Source: DAOUMF01 sp034408935 (GTDB taxonomy: Bacteria > Chloroflexota > Dehalococcoidia > SM23-28-2 > RBG-16-64-32). Taken from it: 64,000 nucleotides of DNA. Shown here in pieces: positions 33,267-41,593 of this stretch. How positions within the stretch are numbered: position 1 is the first letter of the stretch; each line of letters opens with the position of its first letter. Position numbers and translations under genes: made by a program. The DNA is taken from the NCBI GenBank assembly GCA_034408935.1, contig DAOUMV010000007.1, positions 1 to 64,000 on the forward strand. The letters are read 5' to 3'. The notes beneath the pieces are model-generated. The model did not search any database and was not told the DNA's origin. It saw only the letters and a program-made list of their open reading frames with translations.

Positions 33267-35354
33267 CTACCTGCGTACCACGCCCCGCACCTGGCCGATG
33301 ATGTGCTCGGCCAGGGAGGCGGGGACCTCCTCGTAGTGATCGAATTCCATGGTATAGGTGGCGCGACCCTGCGTAATGGAGCGCAGGTCGGTGGCGTAGC
33401 CGAACGTTTCGGCGAGGGGAACCAGGGCCGTGATGACGCGCAGGTGGCCCCGCTGGTCCACGTTGGTGACGTGGCCGCGGCGGGAGCTCACGTCCCCCAG
33501 CACGTCGCCGAAGAAATCATCCGGAGTGGCTACTTCCACCTTCATGTAGGGCTCTAGGAGGATGGGATTGGCGCGCTTCAGGGCACCCTGCACGCCCAGG
33601 GAGCCGGCCATCTTGAACGCCAGCTCTGAGGAGTCAACCTGGTGATACTGACCGTCCAGGAGGGCCACCTTGACGTCGATCACAGGGTAGCTGGCGAGAA
33701 TGCCGGTCTCCAGCGCCTCCCGCACGCCCTGCTCCACCGCCGGGATGAACTCGCGGGGGATGGCGCCGCCGACGATCTTGTTCTCGAACTTCAGTCCGGC
33801 GCCGCGGGGCTGCGGCTCCACCTCCAATTGGACGACGCCGAACTGGCCACGACCGCCCGTCTGGCGGACGAATCGTCCCTCGGCCCGTGCCGATTGGACG
33901 ATAGTCTCCTTGTAGGCCACCTCCGGGCGACCCACATTGGCTTCCACGTTGAACTCCCTCAGCATCCGGTCGACGATGATCTCCAAGTGCAGCTGGCCCA
34001 TGCCGGAGATGATCGTCTGGCCGGTCTCGGAGTCGTAGCGGGTGCAGAACGTGGGGTCCTCCTCGCTCAGGCGCAGGAGGGTTTCCACCATGCGATCCTG
34101 GTCGTCCTTGGTCTTGGGTTCGATAGCCACGGAGACGACCGGCTCCGGAAACTTGATCGCCTCCAGCAGTATGGGCTTGTCTTGGGCGCAGAGGGTGTCG
34201 CCCGTGAAGGTGTTCTTCAACCCCACCGTGGCCGCGATGTGGCCGGCCTGAACGTGGTCGATGTCCTCACGGCGATTGGCGTGCATGCGCAGGATACGCC
34301 CCAGGCGCTCTCTCTGACCGCGGGCGCTGTTCAGCACCGCCCCGCCCTGCTTCACGCTGCCGGAGTAGACACGGAAGTAGACAAGACGCCCGACGTAAGG
34401 GTCAGCCACGACCTTGAAGGCAAGGGCAGAGAACGGTTCATCATCCCTAGGGTGCCGTTCCAGCAGCTCGCCCGTCTTGGGGTGAGTCCCCGTGACGGGG
34501 GGAACCTCGACCGGCGAGGGCAGATAGTCCACAACGGCGTCCAGTAGAAGGCGAGTACCCTTGTTCTTGAGAGCGGTGCCGCAGAGGACAGGGGTGACCA
34601 GGTTAGCGACGGTGGCCCGGCGCAGCGCCTTCCTCAGCTCGGCGGGGGAGACCTCACGGTGCTCCACATAGCTGATGAGCATCTGGTTATCCACTTCGGC
34701 GAGGGTCTCAATGAGCTGCTCGCGGCGGAGCTCCGCCTCCTCCAGGAGGGCATCAGGGATGGGCCCCGTCCGCGGCGGCTCTTCGCGATCCCCGGAGAAT
34801 ACCGTCGCCGTCATGTCCACTAAGCCAACCACACCCTGAAACGTGTCCTCAACCCCGATTGGCGTCTGGACGGCCACAGGCCTTGTGCTCAGCCGTTCCT
34901 TGATCATCTCCACCGTGTGCCAGAAGTCGGCACCGACGCGGTCCATCTTGTTGACGAAGCAGATGCGCGGGATATGGTAGCGGTCAGCCTGGCGCCAGAC
35001 GGTCTCCGACTGGCTCTGCACCCCGGCGACGGCATCGAACACAACAACGCCTCCGTCCAGGATACGGAGGCTGCGTTCCACTTCGACGGTGAAGTCCACG
35101 TGGCCGGGGGTGTCTACGATGTTGATGACGTGGTCCTGCCAGTGGGTAGTGGTGGCGGCGGCGGTGATGGTGATCCCCCGCTCTCGCTCCTGGGCCATCC
35201 AGTCCATGACCGCAGTGCCGGCGTCGACGTCACCGATCTTGTAGGTGCGTCCAGTGTAGAACAGGATGCGCTCGGTGACCGTGGTCTTACCGGCATCGAT
35301 GTGGGCGATGATCCCGATATTCCGTAGTGATTCGATCGGTACTTGGTCCGTCAT
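33267..35354 (-). CDS. fusA: Elongation factor G
   Basis: 695 residues. GTPase motifs: G1 AHIDAGKTTVTERILFYTG, G2 ERERGITITAAATTTHW, G3 DTPGHVDFTVEVERSL, G4 NKMDRVGADF. Domains II-V follow, with VRQTGGRGQFGVVQLEVEP in domain IV. It drives translocation on the ribosome. ATG 35354 (MTDQVPIESLRNIG) is the family start; the frame upstream overlaps toward rpsG and has no support. Confidence 0.97.
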   Translation of the reverse strand: MTDQVPIESLRNIGIIAHIDAGKTTVTERILFYTGRTYKIGDVDAGTAVMDWMAQERERGITITAAATTTHWQDHVINIVDTPGHVDFTVEVERSLRILDGGVVVFDAVAGVQSQSETVWRQADRYHIPRICFVNKMDRVGADFWHTVEMIKERLSTRPVAVQTPIGVEDTFQGVVGLVDMTATVFSGDREEPPRTGPIPDALLEEAELRREQLIETLAEVDNQMLISYVEHREVSPAELRKALRRATVANLVTPVLCGTALKNKGTRLLLDAVVDYLPSPVEVPPVTGTHPKTGELLERHPRDDEPFSALAFKVVADPYVGRLVYFRVYSGSVKQGGAVLNSARGQRERLGRILRMHANRREDIDHVQAGHIAATVGLKNTFTGDTLCAQDKPILLEAIKFPEPVVSVAIEPKTKDDQDRMVETLLRLSEEDPTFCTRYDSETGQTIISGMGQLHLEIIVDRMLREFNVEANVGRPEVAYKETIVQSARAEGRFVRQTGGRGQFGVVQLEVEPQPRGAGLKFENKIVGGAIPREFIPAVEQGVREALETGILASYPVIDVKVALLDGQYHQVDSSELAFKMAGSLGVQGALKRANPILLEPYMKVEVATPDDFFGDVLGDVSSRRGHVTNVDQRGHLRVITALVPLAETFGYATDLRSITQGRATYTMEFDHYEEVPASLAEHIIGQVRGVVRR

Positions 35355-35416
35355 GACAGCTACTTCAAGCTTGCGCGGGCGCGATTTAGCAACCCATGGC
35401 CGTGGCTGAACCGCTG

Positions 35417-35887
35417 TTACCACCGGTAGTGTACGAAGGCCTTGTTGGCCTCAGCCATGCGGTGCGTATCGTCGCGGCGCTTAATGGCGGTGCCCTGCTC
35501 CCGATAGGCTTCCACAAGTTCAGTGGCCAGCCGGTCGGCCATGGGGCGGCCCTGGCGGGCGCGGGCAGCGCCGAGGATCCAGCGCATGGCCAGGGAGAGC
35601 CGGCGACCCGGGCGCACTTCTAGGGGAATCTGGTAGGTAGCGCCACCAACGCGGCGGGGGCGGACTTCCAGCGTGGGCATGACGTTGCGCAGCGCCGTCT
35701 CAAACACTTGAACGGGATCCTCCTTGGTCCGTTCTCCGGCCGCCTCCAGAGCCTGGTACATGATCCGCTCGGCGATGCTCTTCTTCCCACACTTCATGAT
35801 CTTGTTGATCATTACCTGCACCCAGAGGTTGTTGTACCTAGCATCGGGCGGGGTCGGACGGCGTACGACTCTTCCCCTGCGAGGCAT
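35417..35887 (-). CDS. rpsG: 30S ribosomal protein S7
   Basis: 156 residues: MPRRGRVVRRPTPPDARYNN, EVRPRRVGGATYQIPLEVRP and THRMAEANKAFVHYRW at the end. S7 nucleates the 30S head. 62 bases separate it from fusA. Confidence 0.97.
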   Translation of the reverse strand: MPRRGRVVRRPTPPDARYNNLWVQVMINKIMKCGKKSIAERIMYQALEAAGERTKEDPVQVFETALRNVMPTLEVRPRRVGGATYQIPLEVRPGRRLSLAMRWILGAARARQGRPMADRLATELVEAYREQGTAIKRRDDTHRMAEANKAFVHYRW

Positions 35888-35905
35888 CGCTCAGTCCCCC
35901 GAAGC

Positions 35906-36328
35906 CTACTGCGGACCTTCGGTCTTGCGGGTGCCGTACTTGCTGCGCTGCTGCTTGCGGCCGCTGACGCCGAGGGCGTCCAGCGCCCCGCGAACGATGT
36001 GATAGCGCACCCCGGGCAGGTCTTTCACACGCCCACCCCGAATCAGTACGACCGAGTGCTCCTGAAGCGTGTGCCCCTCGCCGGGGATATAGGCGGTGAC
36101 CTCGATCCCGTTGGTGAGGCGCACCCTGGCTACCTTACGTAGGGCGGAGTTCGGCTTCTTGGGCGTCTGGGTTCGCACGTTGGTGCAGACGCCTCGCTTC
36201 TGCGGCGACCCCGCGCCGCGCGCCATGCGGTTCGTGAGGGCGTTGTAATGGAAACGCAGGGCCGGGGCCTTGGTCTTCTTGGCCAAGGGCCTCCGCCCGC
36301 GGCGAACCAGTTGGTTGATGGTTGGCAC
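35906..36328 (-). CDS. rpsL: 30S ribosomal protein S12 with internal insertion
   Basis: 140 residues. Starts at GTG 36328 (VPTINQLVRRG), preceded by AGAGGG; the frame upstream is open but unsupported. Between KAPAL and SPQKRGVC there are about 14 residues (FHYNALTNRMARGA) not present in the E. coli or Thermus protein. The decoding-centre segments TPKKPNSALRKVARVRL and PGVRYHIVRGALDALGV are intact. It is the first gene of the 21-kb ribosomal run. Confidence 0.95.
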   Translation of the reverse strand: MPTINQLVRRGRRPLAKKTKAPALRFHYNALTNRMARGAGSPQKRGVCTNVRTQTPKKPNSALRKVARVRLTNGIEVTAYIPGEGHTLQEHSVVLIRGGRVKDLPGVRYHIVRGALDALGVSGRKQQRSKYGTRKTEGPQ

Positions 36329-36479
36329 CTGCGATTCCCTCTTCCACAACAAAAGGCCGAAAGCCTTATACCTCCGCACCAGACCGGCGCCTGTGTCAGC
36401 AGCATACCGGTCCCGTCGGCTAGGTCTTTCGACCCGCTAGTCCAGCGTATTTGACTAACGAACCAGACGCCAAAGGAAA

Positions 36480-36508
36480 AGGATACCAACCACCTCAGAT
36501 GCTGTCAA
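36480..36508 (-). promoter_or_regulatory. Strong sigma-70-type promoter of the str/S10/spc/alpha run
   Basis: On the minus strand TTGACA (36503-36508) is followed after exactly 17 bases by TATCCT (36480-36485). The expected start near 36473 gives a leader of about 145 bases before rpsL. That leader contains a small hairpin GGTC-GAAA-GACC near 36420-36431 and AAGGC-TTTCG-GCCTT followed by four T just before the rpsL binding site. The rest of the 285-base gap to the PIG-L gene shows no gene. Confidence 0.8.
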
Positions 36509-36613
36509 GCTTTCTAGCGGTTACCCCTTAGACATACAATGCTATCTGTGACTGGGCGGCGGTGCGCGCCAGGACCAGCTAGAACGCAGTCAGCGAGAGC
36601 TTCTCCACGTCGC

Positions 36614-37309
36614 CTACCACCGCCACTCGATGCGGTGGAACGCCTCGGCGAGCTTGAACCCCGCCTCCTTGCCCACGTCAGCCATACGCTTGCGCACCCG
36701 CTTCCGCACCTCTTTGAAGGGATAGCGGCTGAACTGACTCTTGTGACAGCGGAGGGCCTTCATCTTCTTGTCAAAGAAATCGGTTACGTCTACATGATGG
36801 TTCGGCTGGTCGGTCCCGGCAAGGAGAGCCTCCTCCACGCGGTGCGGCTCCAGCCCTTCCTCCAGGTGTTCCGGGTAGTACAGGTGGGAGCGTGACAGAG
36901 GGTAGAGGGCATCGAGAGCGGCCTGCCCGGTGACCCGGTGGTCCCGATGGTTGTGACCGCGGCGGTAGGGATCCCAGGTGATGGCCACGTCCGGCCTGAA
37001 ACGCCGGATCTCCCGCACGAGGCTTCCCCTCAGATCCGCAGTGTCCTCTACGAAGCCGTCCGGGTAGCCCAGAAAAACGCACTCCTTGACGCCCAGCGCC
37101 CTGGCGGCGGCCCGCTGCTCCTTCTCCCGAATCGCCGCCAGCCGGTCGCTGGTCATCTCCGGATCATGAGTCCCCCTATCGCCGGAGGTGACTAGGACGT
37201 ATCGCACCTCCCAGCCTTCCGAGACCCATCGGGCCACCGTGCCGGCGCACAGGAACTCCGCATCGTCCGGGTGGGCGACAATGACGAGCGCTCGTCCGGG
37301 TCCGCTCAC
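36614..37309 (-). CDS. PIG-L (LmbE-like) family deacetylase
   Basis: 231 residues. The zinc-site motif AHPDDAEFLCAGTV and the second motif GHNHRDHRVTGQAALD mark the PIG-L family, which removes acetyl groups from GlcNAc conjugates (MshB, BshB and antibiotic deacetylases). The substrate is not given by sequence, but the immediately upstream gene is an MshA-like GlcNAc-type transferase, so a GlcNAc conjugate is likely. Last gene of a four-gene run; no downstream terminator is evident. Confidence 0.9.
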   Translation of the reverse strand: MSGPGRALVIVAHPDDAEFLCAGTVARWVSEGWEVRYVLVTSGDRGTHDPEMTSDRLAAIREKEQRAAARALGVKECVFLGYPDGFVEDTADLRGSLVREIRRFRPDVAITWDPYRRGHNHRDHRVTGQAALDALYPLSRSHLYYPEHLEEGLEPHRVEEALLAGTDQPNHHVDVTDFFDKKMKALRCHKSQFSRYPFKEVRKRVRKRMADVGKEAGFKLAEAFHRIEWRW

Positions 37310-37321
37310 GCCGGGGCAGCC

Positions 37322-38551
37322 CTAGGCCACGTGGGCGCCCACGTCGACGCCACGATATTGGGAGACGAGCTCGTGATAGACATCCTCCACGCGGGCGGCG
37401 ACTTCCGACCAGCGGAAGCGCTCCACGGCGGCGCGGGCCACGCGCCCCAGGCTGCGGCGGAGCGGCTCGTTGGCCAGGAGCATCTCCAGACGCTCCGCGA
37501 ACGGTTCTGGGCAGCGCCAGGGCACTAGATAGCCGGTCTCGCCGTCCCGCACCGTCTCTAGGAGGCCTCCCACTCGCGAGGCCACCACCGGCACGCCGCA
37601 GGCCATGGCCTCCAGGGCCACCAGGCCGAAGCTCTCGTAGTAAGAGGGGACGACGCAGATGTCCGCCGCGTTGTAGTACAGCGGCAGCCGGTCATGGGAG
37701 ACCGCGTCCTGGAAGGAGACGCGCTCCTTGATGCCGATCTCCTCCGCCAGACGCCGCAGCTCCGACTTGCGCCGGTAGTCTTTTCTGTCACCGCCGACGA
37801 CGAGAAGACAGAAGCGCCCTTCCATGTCGGCGACGGCTCGGAGGAGGATATCGATTCCCTTCAGGGGCTCGATGCGCCCCACATAGAGGACCAACGGCTC
37901 ATCTACGGAGAGGCCCAGCCGCCGACGGGCAGCGACGCGGGACCTGGGCCGGAAGTGGGCGGCGTCGACGCCGCAGGGCACCTGAACCGCCCGCAGGGGG
38001 GACACGCCGTAGTGGTCGATGAGAACCCTCCGTTCGCCCTCGCTGCCGCAGATGATGCGGTCCGCCCCCTGGGCGACCAGCCGCTCCCCAGCGATACGGT
38101 AGTCGGGCTCCCGCTCGCTCAGGTGAGCGCGGTTCTTGGCCTCTCCCAGGGTGTGGAACATGATGACGTGCGGGACGTTCCAGCGAACCTTGAGGGCTTG
38201 GCCCACCCAACCGGAGAGCCAGTAGTGGCTGTGGACGAGGTCATAGGCCCGGCCCTGCTCCTCCTGAAAGCGGATAAGGCCGCGGCGGAACTCCGGTAGG
38301 TAGCGGTGCAGTGAACCCTTCTCGGCGCCGAACGGCCCCGCCTCGACCTGGATTACGCGAGTCCGCTCGTCCAGATCGACCACCTGGGGCGAGTCCGCGT
38401 CCGTGCGGCGGGTGAAGATATCCATGGTGTGGGCGCGCCGACAGAGCTGGCGGCTCAGCTCCCGGATGTAGACGTTCATACCGCCGCTGTCGCGGGTGCC
38501 GGGGCGGGCCAGGGGCGAGGTGTGGACGGAGATAACGGCTATGTTACACAT
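37322..38551 (-). CDS. GT4 glycosyltransferase, MshA/BshA-like
   Basis: 409 residues, two Rossmann domains. The N-terminus (VISVHTSPLARPGTRDSGGM and NVYIRELSRQL), then DLVHSHYWLSGWVGQ, the donor site YVGRIEPLKGIDILLRAVAD and PSYYESFGLVALEAMACGVP closely follow the D-inositol-3-phosphate GlcNAc-transferase MshA of actinobacteria and its relatives. The true acceptor may differ (inositol-phosphate, malate, or a lipid). ATG 38551 is chosen on this match; an open frame runs 93 codons further into the next gene without support. Confidence 0.9.
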   Translation of the reverse strand: MCNIAVISVHTSPLARPGTRDSGGMNVYIRELSRQLCRRAHTMDIFTRRTDADSPQVVDLDERTRVIQVEAGPFGAEKGSLHRYLPEFRRGLIRFQEEQGRAYDLVHSHYWLSGWVGQALKVRWNVPHVIMFHTLGEAKNRAHLSEREPDYRIAGERLVAQGADRIICGSEGERRVLIDHYGVSPLRAVQVPCGVDAAHFRPRSRVAARRRLGLSVDEPLVLYVGRIEPLKGIDILLRAVADMEGRFCLLVVGGDRKDYRRKSELRRLAEEIGIKERVSFQDAVSHDRLPLYYNAADICVVPSYYESFGLVALEAMACGVPVVASRVGGLLETVRDGETGYLVPWRCPEPFAERLEMLLANEPLRRSLGRVARAAVERFRWSEVAARVEDVYHELVSQYRGVDVGAHVA

Positions 38552-38576
38552 GTGACTCTCAATGATAGTACGATCA

Positions 38577-39563
38577 TCAACTCCGCGAAACGGTGCATCG
38601 GTAGACGGGGCGGTCCGTGGCTCCCAGGTCGTACTTGTAGGGCTCCGGGCCGCGCAGGAAGTCGAACCGCCGCTTGCCCTCCTCGATGGCCTTGCGCAGG
38701 GCCAGCGCCTTGGAGAGAAGCCCCACGGAGAGATACGCATAGTCAGGGTCGTAGCCGCTGTTGTAGAGGAGGGATTCGTCGCCGTCACAGAAGCAGAGCA
38801 CGGCGGCCACGCGAACCCCGCCGAGGGCAAGGAAGATCAGCTCTACCTGCGCCTCGGCGGCCAGGGCAGCGACGACGACGCGGAAGAAGCGCTCCATCTC
38901 CTCGGTCATGAAGGCGGCCTTGTCAGCCCGACTTCGGTGCAAGCGGAGGAAGTCGTCCAGCGCCGCCTCCACGTCGGCCGGGTGGGCGATGGCCTCCAGG
39001 CAAACCTCACCGCCCTGGGAGAGCTTGCGCAGCTTGCGGCGCAGCTCGTGGCGATCCTTCTTGCCGAGGCCGGCGAGGTACTCATCCCAGGTGGCGGGCA
39101 GGTCAAGCCGCGGGCAGACGTCCTCCTGTTCGATGTCCACGTGCAGGCGGAGGGCGGGGGCGGCGGCTTTGAGGGCATCGAGGGTGGGGGAGCCCTCAGG
39201 GACCGCCCACAGGGCCAGCTCTCGCCACGGCTCTTCGCCCAGGCTACGGAGGACCGCGAAGAGGACGGCCTCCTCCTCGCCTGCGGCGGCGACCATATCC
39301 ATGTAGTCACAGATCTGAGTGTCGCCAGCGAAGCAGAGACGGTCACCGTCGCGCATCAGCGGGGCCACGCCCACCAGTTCGCCCTCGCGGCGCACCGAGA
39401 GCAGGAGAAGCTCCCGCCCACCGCCGAACTCCTGCCACCAGACACGCAGCCAGGTGGGGGATACGAATACCTTGTTGGCCGAGGTGCGGGGCAGCAAGGC
39501 CCGCCACTCGGGCTCCAGTCGCTCCAACTCCTCCCTCTGGACAGCGTGCCCCACGCTAGCCAC
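38577..39563 (-). CDS. GNAT acetyltransferase, BioF2/CelD-like (FemAB-related)
   Basis: 328 residues. VFVSPTWLRVWWQEFGGG, the middle KKDRHELRRKLRKLSQGG and the C-terminal LYNSGYDPDYAYLSVGLLSK with FDFLRGPEPYKYDLG fit the Acetyltransf_6 (BioF2-like) group, which resembles FemAB aminoacyl transferases and CelD polysaccharide proteins. It contains several cysteines, but no catalytic one can be named. It overlaps folE by 8 bases and precedes the glycosyltransferase by 25, so it is probably in the same pathway as the GT4 and the PIG-L enzyme. Confidence 0.85.
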   Translation of the reverse strand: MASVGHAVQREELERLEPEWRALLPRTSANKVFVSPTWLRVWWQEFGGGRELLLLSVRREGELVGVAPLMRDGDRLCFAGDTQICDYMDMVAAAGEEEAVLFAVLRSLGEEPWRELALWAVPEGSPTLDALKAAAPALRLHVDIEQEDVCPRLDLPATWDEYLAGLGKKDRHELRRKLRKLSQGGEVCLEAIAHPADVEAALDDFLRLHRSRADKAAFMTEEMERFFRVVVAALAAEAQVELIFLALGGVRVAAVLCFCDGDESLLYNSGYDPDYAYLSVGLLSKALALRKAIEEGKRRFDFLRGPEPYKYDLGATDRPVYRCTVSRS

Positions 39564-40143
39564 CCCTCACCAGGGTCAGGAACTCGGAGCGAGTGACGGC
39601 ACGGCGGCGAAAGGCGCCCCGAAGGGCGGAAGTGATGAGGGTGGTGCCCGGCTTCTGGACGCCGCGCATCGTCATGCACAGGTGCTCCGCCTCTATGACC
39701 ACGGCGACGCCGTCCGGGGAGAGGCTCTCCGTGATAGCGTCCGCTATCTGGCCGGTGAGACGCTCCTGAAGCTGGGGACGGCGGGCGAGGATATCGATGG
39801 CACGGGCGATCTTGCTAGCGCCTACGATGCGCCCGTCCGGAACGTAGCCAACATGGGCCTGGCCGTGGAAGGGCAGGAAGTGATGTTCGCACAGGGAGTA
39901 GAAGGGGATGTTCCTGAGGATCACCATCTCGCGATGGGACTCCTGGAAGCTGTGGGACAGCACCTCGCGGGGGTCGTAGTGGAGACCTGAGAACAGCTCT
40001 CCATACATCTCGGCGATGCGGCGCGGCGTATCGCGGAGGCCCTCGCGGGTGGGATCGTCCCCTATCGCCTCGATGATGCGGCGGACGGCATCGCCGACTG
40101 CGGTCTGGTCAACGGCTTCGACGGTCACTCTCACTCCATTCAT
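39556..40143 (-). CDS. folE: GTP cyclohydrolase I (FolE1)
   Basis: 195 residues. Zinc and substrate residues are in FYSLCEHHFLPFHGQAHVGY and HLCMTMRGVQKPGT; DPTREGLRDTPRRIAEMY is the N-terminal signature. It opens the GTP ring to make dihydroneopterin triphosphate for folate (or pterin) synthesis. ATG 40143 sits immediately behind AAGGA; a GTG three codons later has better spacing, so the first residues are uncertain. Confidence 0.96.
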   Translation of the reverse strand: MNGVRVTVEAVDQTAVGDAVRRIIEAIGDDPTREGLRDTPRRIAEMYGELFSGLHYDPREVLSHSFQESHREMVILRNIPFYSLCEHHFLPFHGQAHVGYVPDGRIVGASKIARAIDILARRPQLQERLTGQIADAITESLSPDGVAVVIEAEHLCMTMRGVQKPGTTLITSALRGAFRRRAVTRSEFLTLVRGG

Positions 40144-40516
40144 TCCTTACGCTAGCTTGGGGTGCGGCGGTTTGCAGAGGCGGGATGTCTACAATTCTAG
40201 CAGCAGGCCGAGGGGAGGCGAAACCGTGGGGCGGTTCAAGAGACGGGCGGGGCATCCCTACGCGTGCTAGGCCGCTCGTCCTTCGATAGGCTCAGGACGA
40301 GCGGAAGGGATAGGCCCTTCGACAAGCCCAGGACGAACGGAGAGGATTGGCGAGGTGGTGATATCCAGGGGACGAGGGAGTTTGTTTGGCAGAAAAGGGG
40401 TTGGGATTGCGGGTCTATTCTAGAATTACGGTGCCGAGGCCCGCTCTGCGAGCGGAGCGCCCCGAACACGGCGGCGAAGATACGACTCTCGAGGGCCTTC
40501 TCGCTGGTAACGGTCT
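40144..40516. other. Non-coding gap between folE and darG, with repeats
   Basis: 373 bases with no gene I can support. It holds two copies of a dispersed repeat at 40272-40340 (listed separately), a TTCTAGAA palindrome at 40418-40425 and a short CCGCTC/GAGCGG hairpin near 40440. TAGAAT on the minus strand near 40194 could be the -10 of a folE promoter, but no good -35 is seen. Confidence 0.6.
40272..40340. repeat. Two copies of a dispersed CTTCGA...CTCAGGACGA repeat
   Basis: The first copy forms a perfect 11-bp stem: CCGCTCGTCCT (40272-40282) and AGGACGAGCGG (40294-40304). The second copy, 40313-40340, reads GGCCCTTCGACAAGCCCAGG and then ACGAACGG in the same orientation. Related copies lie inside comF (54295-54321) and purL (62310-62336). 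Elements of this type are common in GC-rich bacterial genomes; their mobility mechanism is not established. Confidence 0.85.
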
Positions 40517-41578
40517 TCAGGAGTCGCTTGCGGGGAAAATGGCCGGTAACCAGCCCTTCTTCGCCAGAACTTCTAGCGCAAGGCGAAGCTGCCGCTCCGA
40601 ATACCTTCGTTTGCGATCGCTCCAGGCGTACGTGCGCTTCACGACGTCTTCTGCGGTCTTCACATTCTCGTGAGAAGCGACCCAATGTACCGTTGACAGA
40701 AGCTCGAGCCCGAACGGGGTCTCGAAGCCCTCGACTAGGTCACCAACCCGGTCGAAGCGGGCACGCGTTTCCGGGTTTGCCTCCAGATAGGCTGAAGCAT
40801 CAGGCACCGCACCCGGCACGAGCTCCAATTGCTTGTCTGGTTCATCGCCGCCGTATGCGTAACCGGAAATGAGATGGCCTTCGATTGCTAGAAGCACATG
40901 CCGAAGGTTCTCTGCATACGGCCCGTACGGCGCCGCAACGTAGCGCAGCCGCAGGGGTTCGCCCGCCTCCTGCATGAAGTACATGAGCTTGTGGACTTCA
41001 AGAAGCGTCACGAACGGATCCATGAGCCCGCCAAGATAGCGATACATGAGGCCTACGAGAGCGGCTCGGCCCGGCGTCATCTCGGGCACCTCGAGCGATT
41101 TCGCCATATCCGCCGCAACGGGCGCGCCCTTGGGCTCGAATACAATGATTCTGATGTCGGGAAGAGTACGCAAGGCCCGCTCGATCCGAGGGCGCACGTC
41201 AGCCCAAGTCAGACCACCGAGACCACTTGCGAGCGGTGGGATGGCTATCGAACGAATGCCGTACCTACTGATCATGTCAACAAGCGATTCCAGCCCGGCT
41301 TCGATGTCCGAAAGGCGGCTCTTGCCGCGCCAGTGGCGCTTGGTCGGGAAGTTGATAATGTAGCGCGGATTCGTCAATCCCTGTGTCTCGAAGACGTACA
41401 TCCGGCCGGGCTGAACCTCACCTCGGCGGCATGCGGCCGCATACGCCTTGAAGTTCGCGGGGAAGGCCTTCTTGAACTGGAGCGCGATGCCACGGCCCAT
41501 CACGCCGACGCAGTTAACGGAGTTCACCAGTGCTTCGGCTTCTGCTTCGAGTATGTTGCCGCTCGTGTACTCGATCAT
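40517..41578 (-). CDS. darG: DarG-like macrodomain antitoxin
   Basis: 353 residues. The N-terminal macrodomain (about 1-155) has the ADP-ribose site ALVNSVNCVGVMGRGIALQF and PPLASGLGGLTWADV; in DarG this domain removes ADP-ribose from DNA. The C-terminal half (FVTLLEVHKLMYFMQEAGEP; VHWVASHENVKTAEDVVKRT) matches the second domain of DarG proteins, which binds DarT. Length is close to characterised DarG. It lies 15 bases after darT on the same strand, as usual for the pair. Confidence 0.92.
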   Translation of the reverse strand: MIEYTSGNILEAEAEALVNSVNCVGVMGRGIALQFKKAFPANFKAYAAACRRGEVQPGRMYVFETQGLTNPRYIINFPTKRHWRGKSRLSDIEAGLESLVDMISRYGIRSIAIPPLASGLGGLTWADVRPRIERALRTLPDIRIIVFEPKGAPVAADMAKSLEVPEMTPGRAALVGLMYRYLGGLMDPFVTLLEVHKLMYFMQEAGEPLRLRYVAAPYGPYAENLRHVLLAIEGHLISGYAYGGDEPDKQLELVPGAVPDASAYLEANPETRARFDRVGDLVEGFETPFGLELLSTVHWVASHENVKTAEDVVKRTYAWSDRKRRYSERQLRLALEVLAKKGWLPAIFPASDS

Positions 41579-41593
41579 GACGACACGCCTCTG

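Noticed and set aside
36329..36479. rpsL leader hairpins considered as an attenuator
   Set aside because: Stems are only 4-5 bp and the T-run is short and interrupted, too weak to claim termination control.
40386..40673. Plus-strand open frame in the folE-darG gap
   Set aside because: Runs into the antisense of darG, has no family pattern or binding site.
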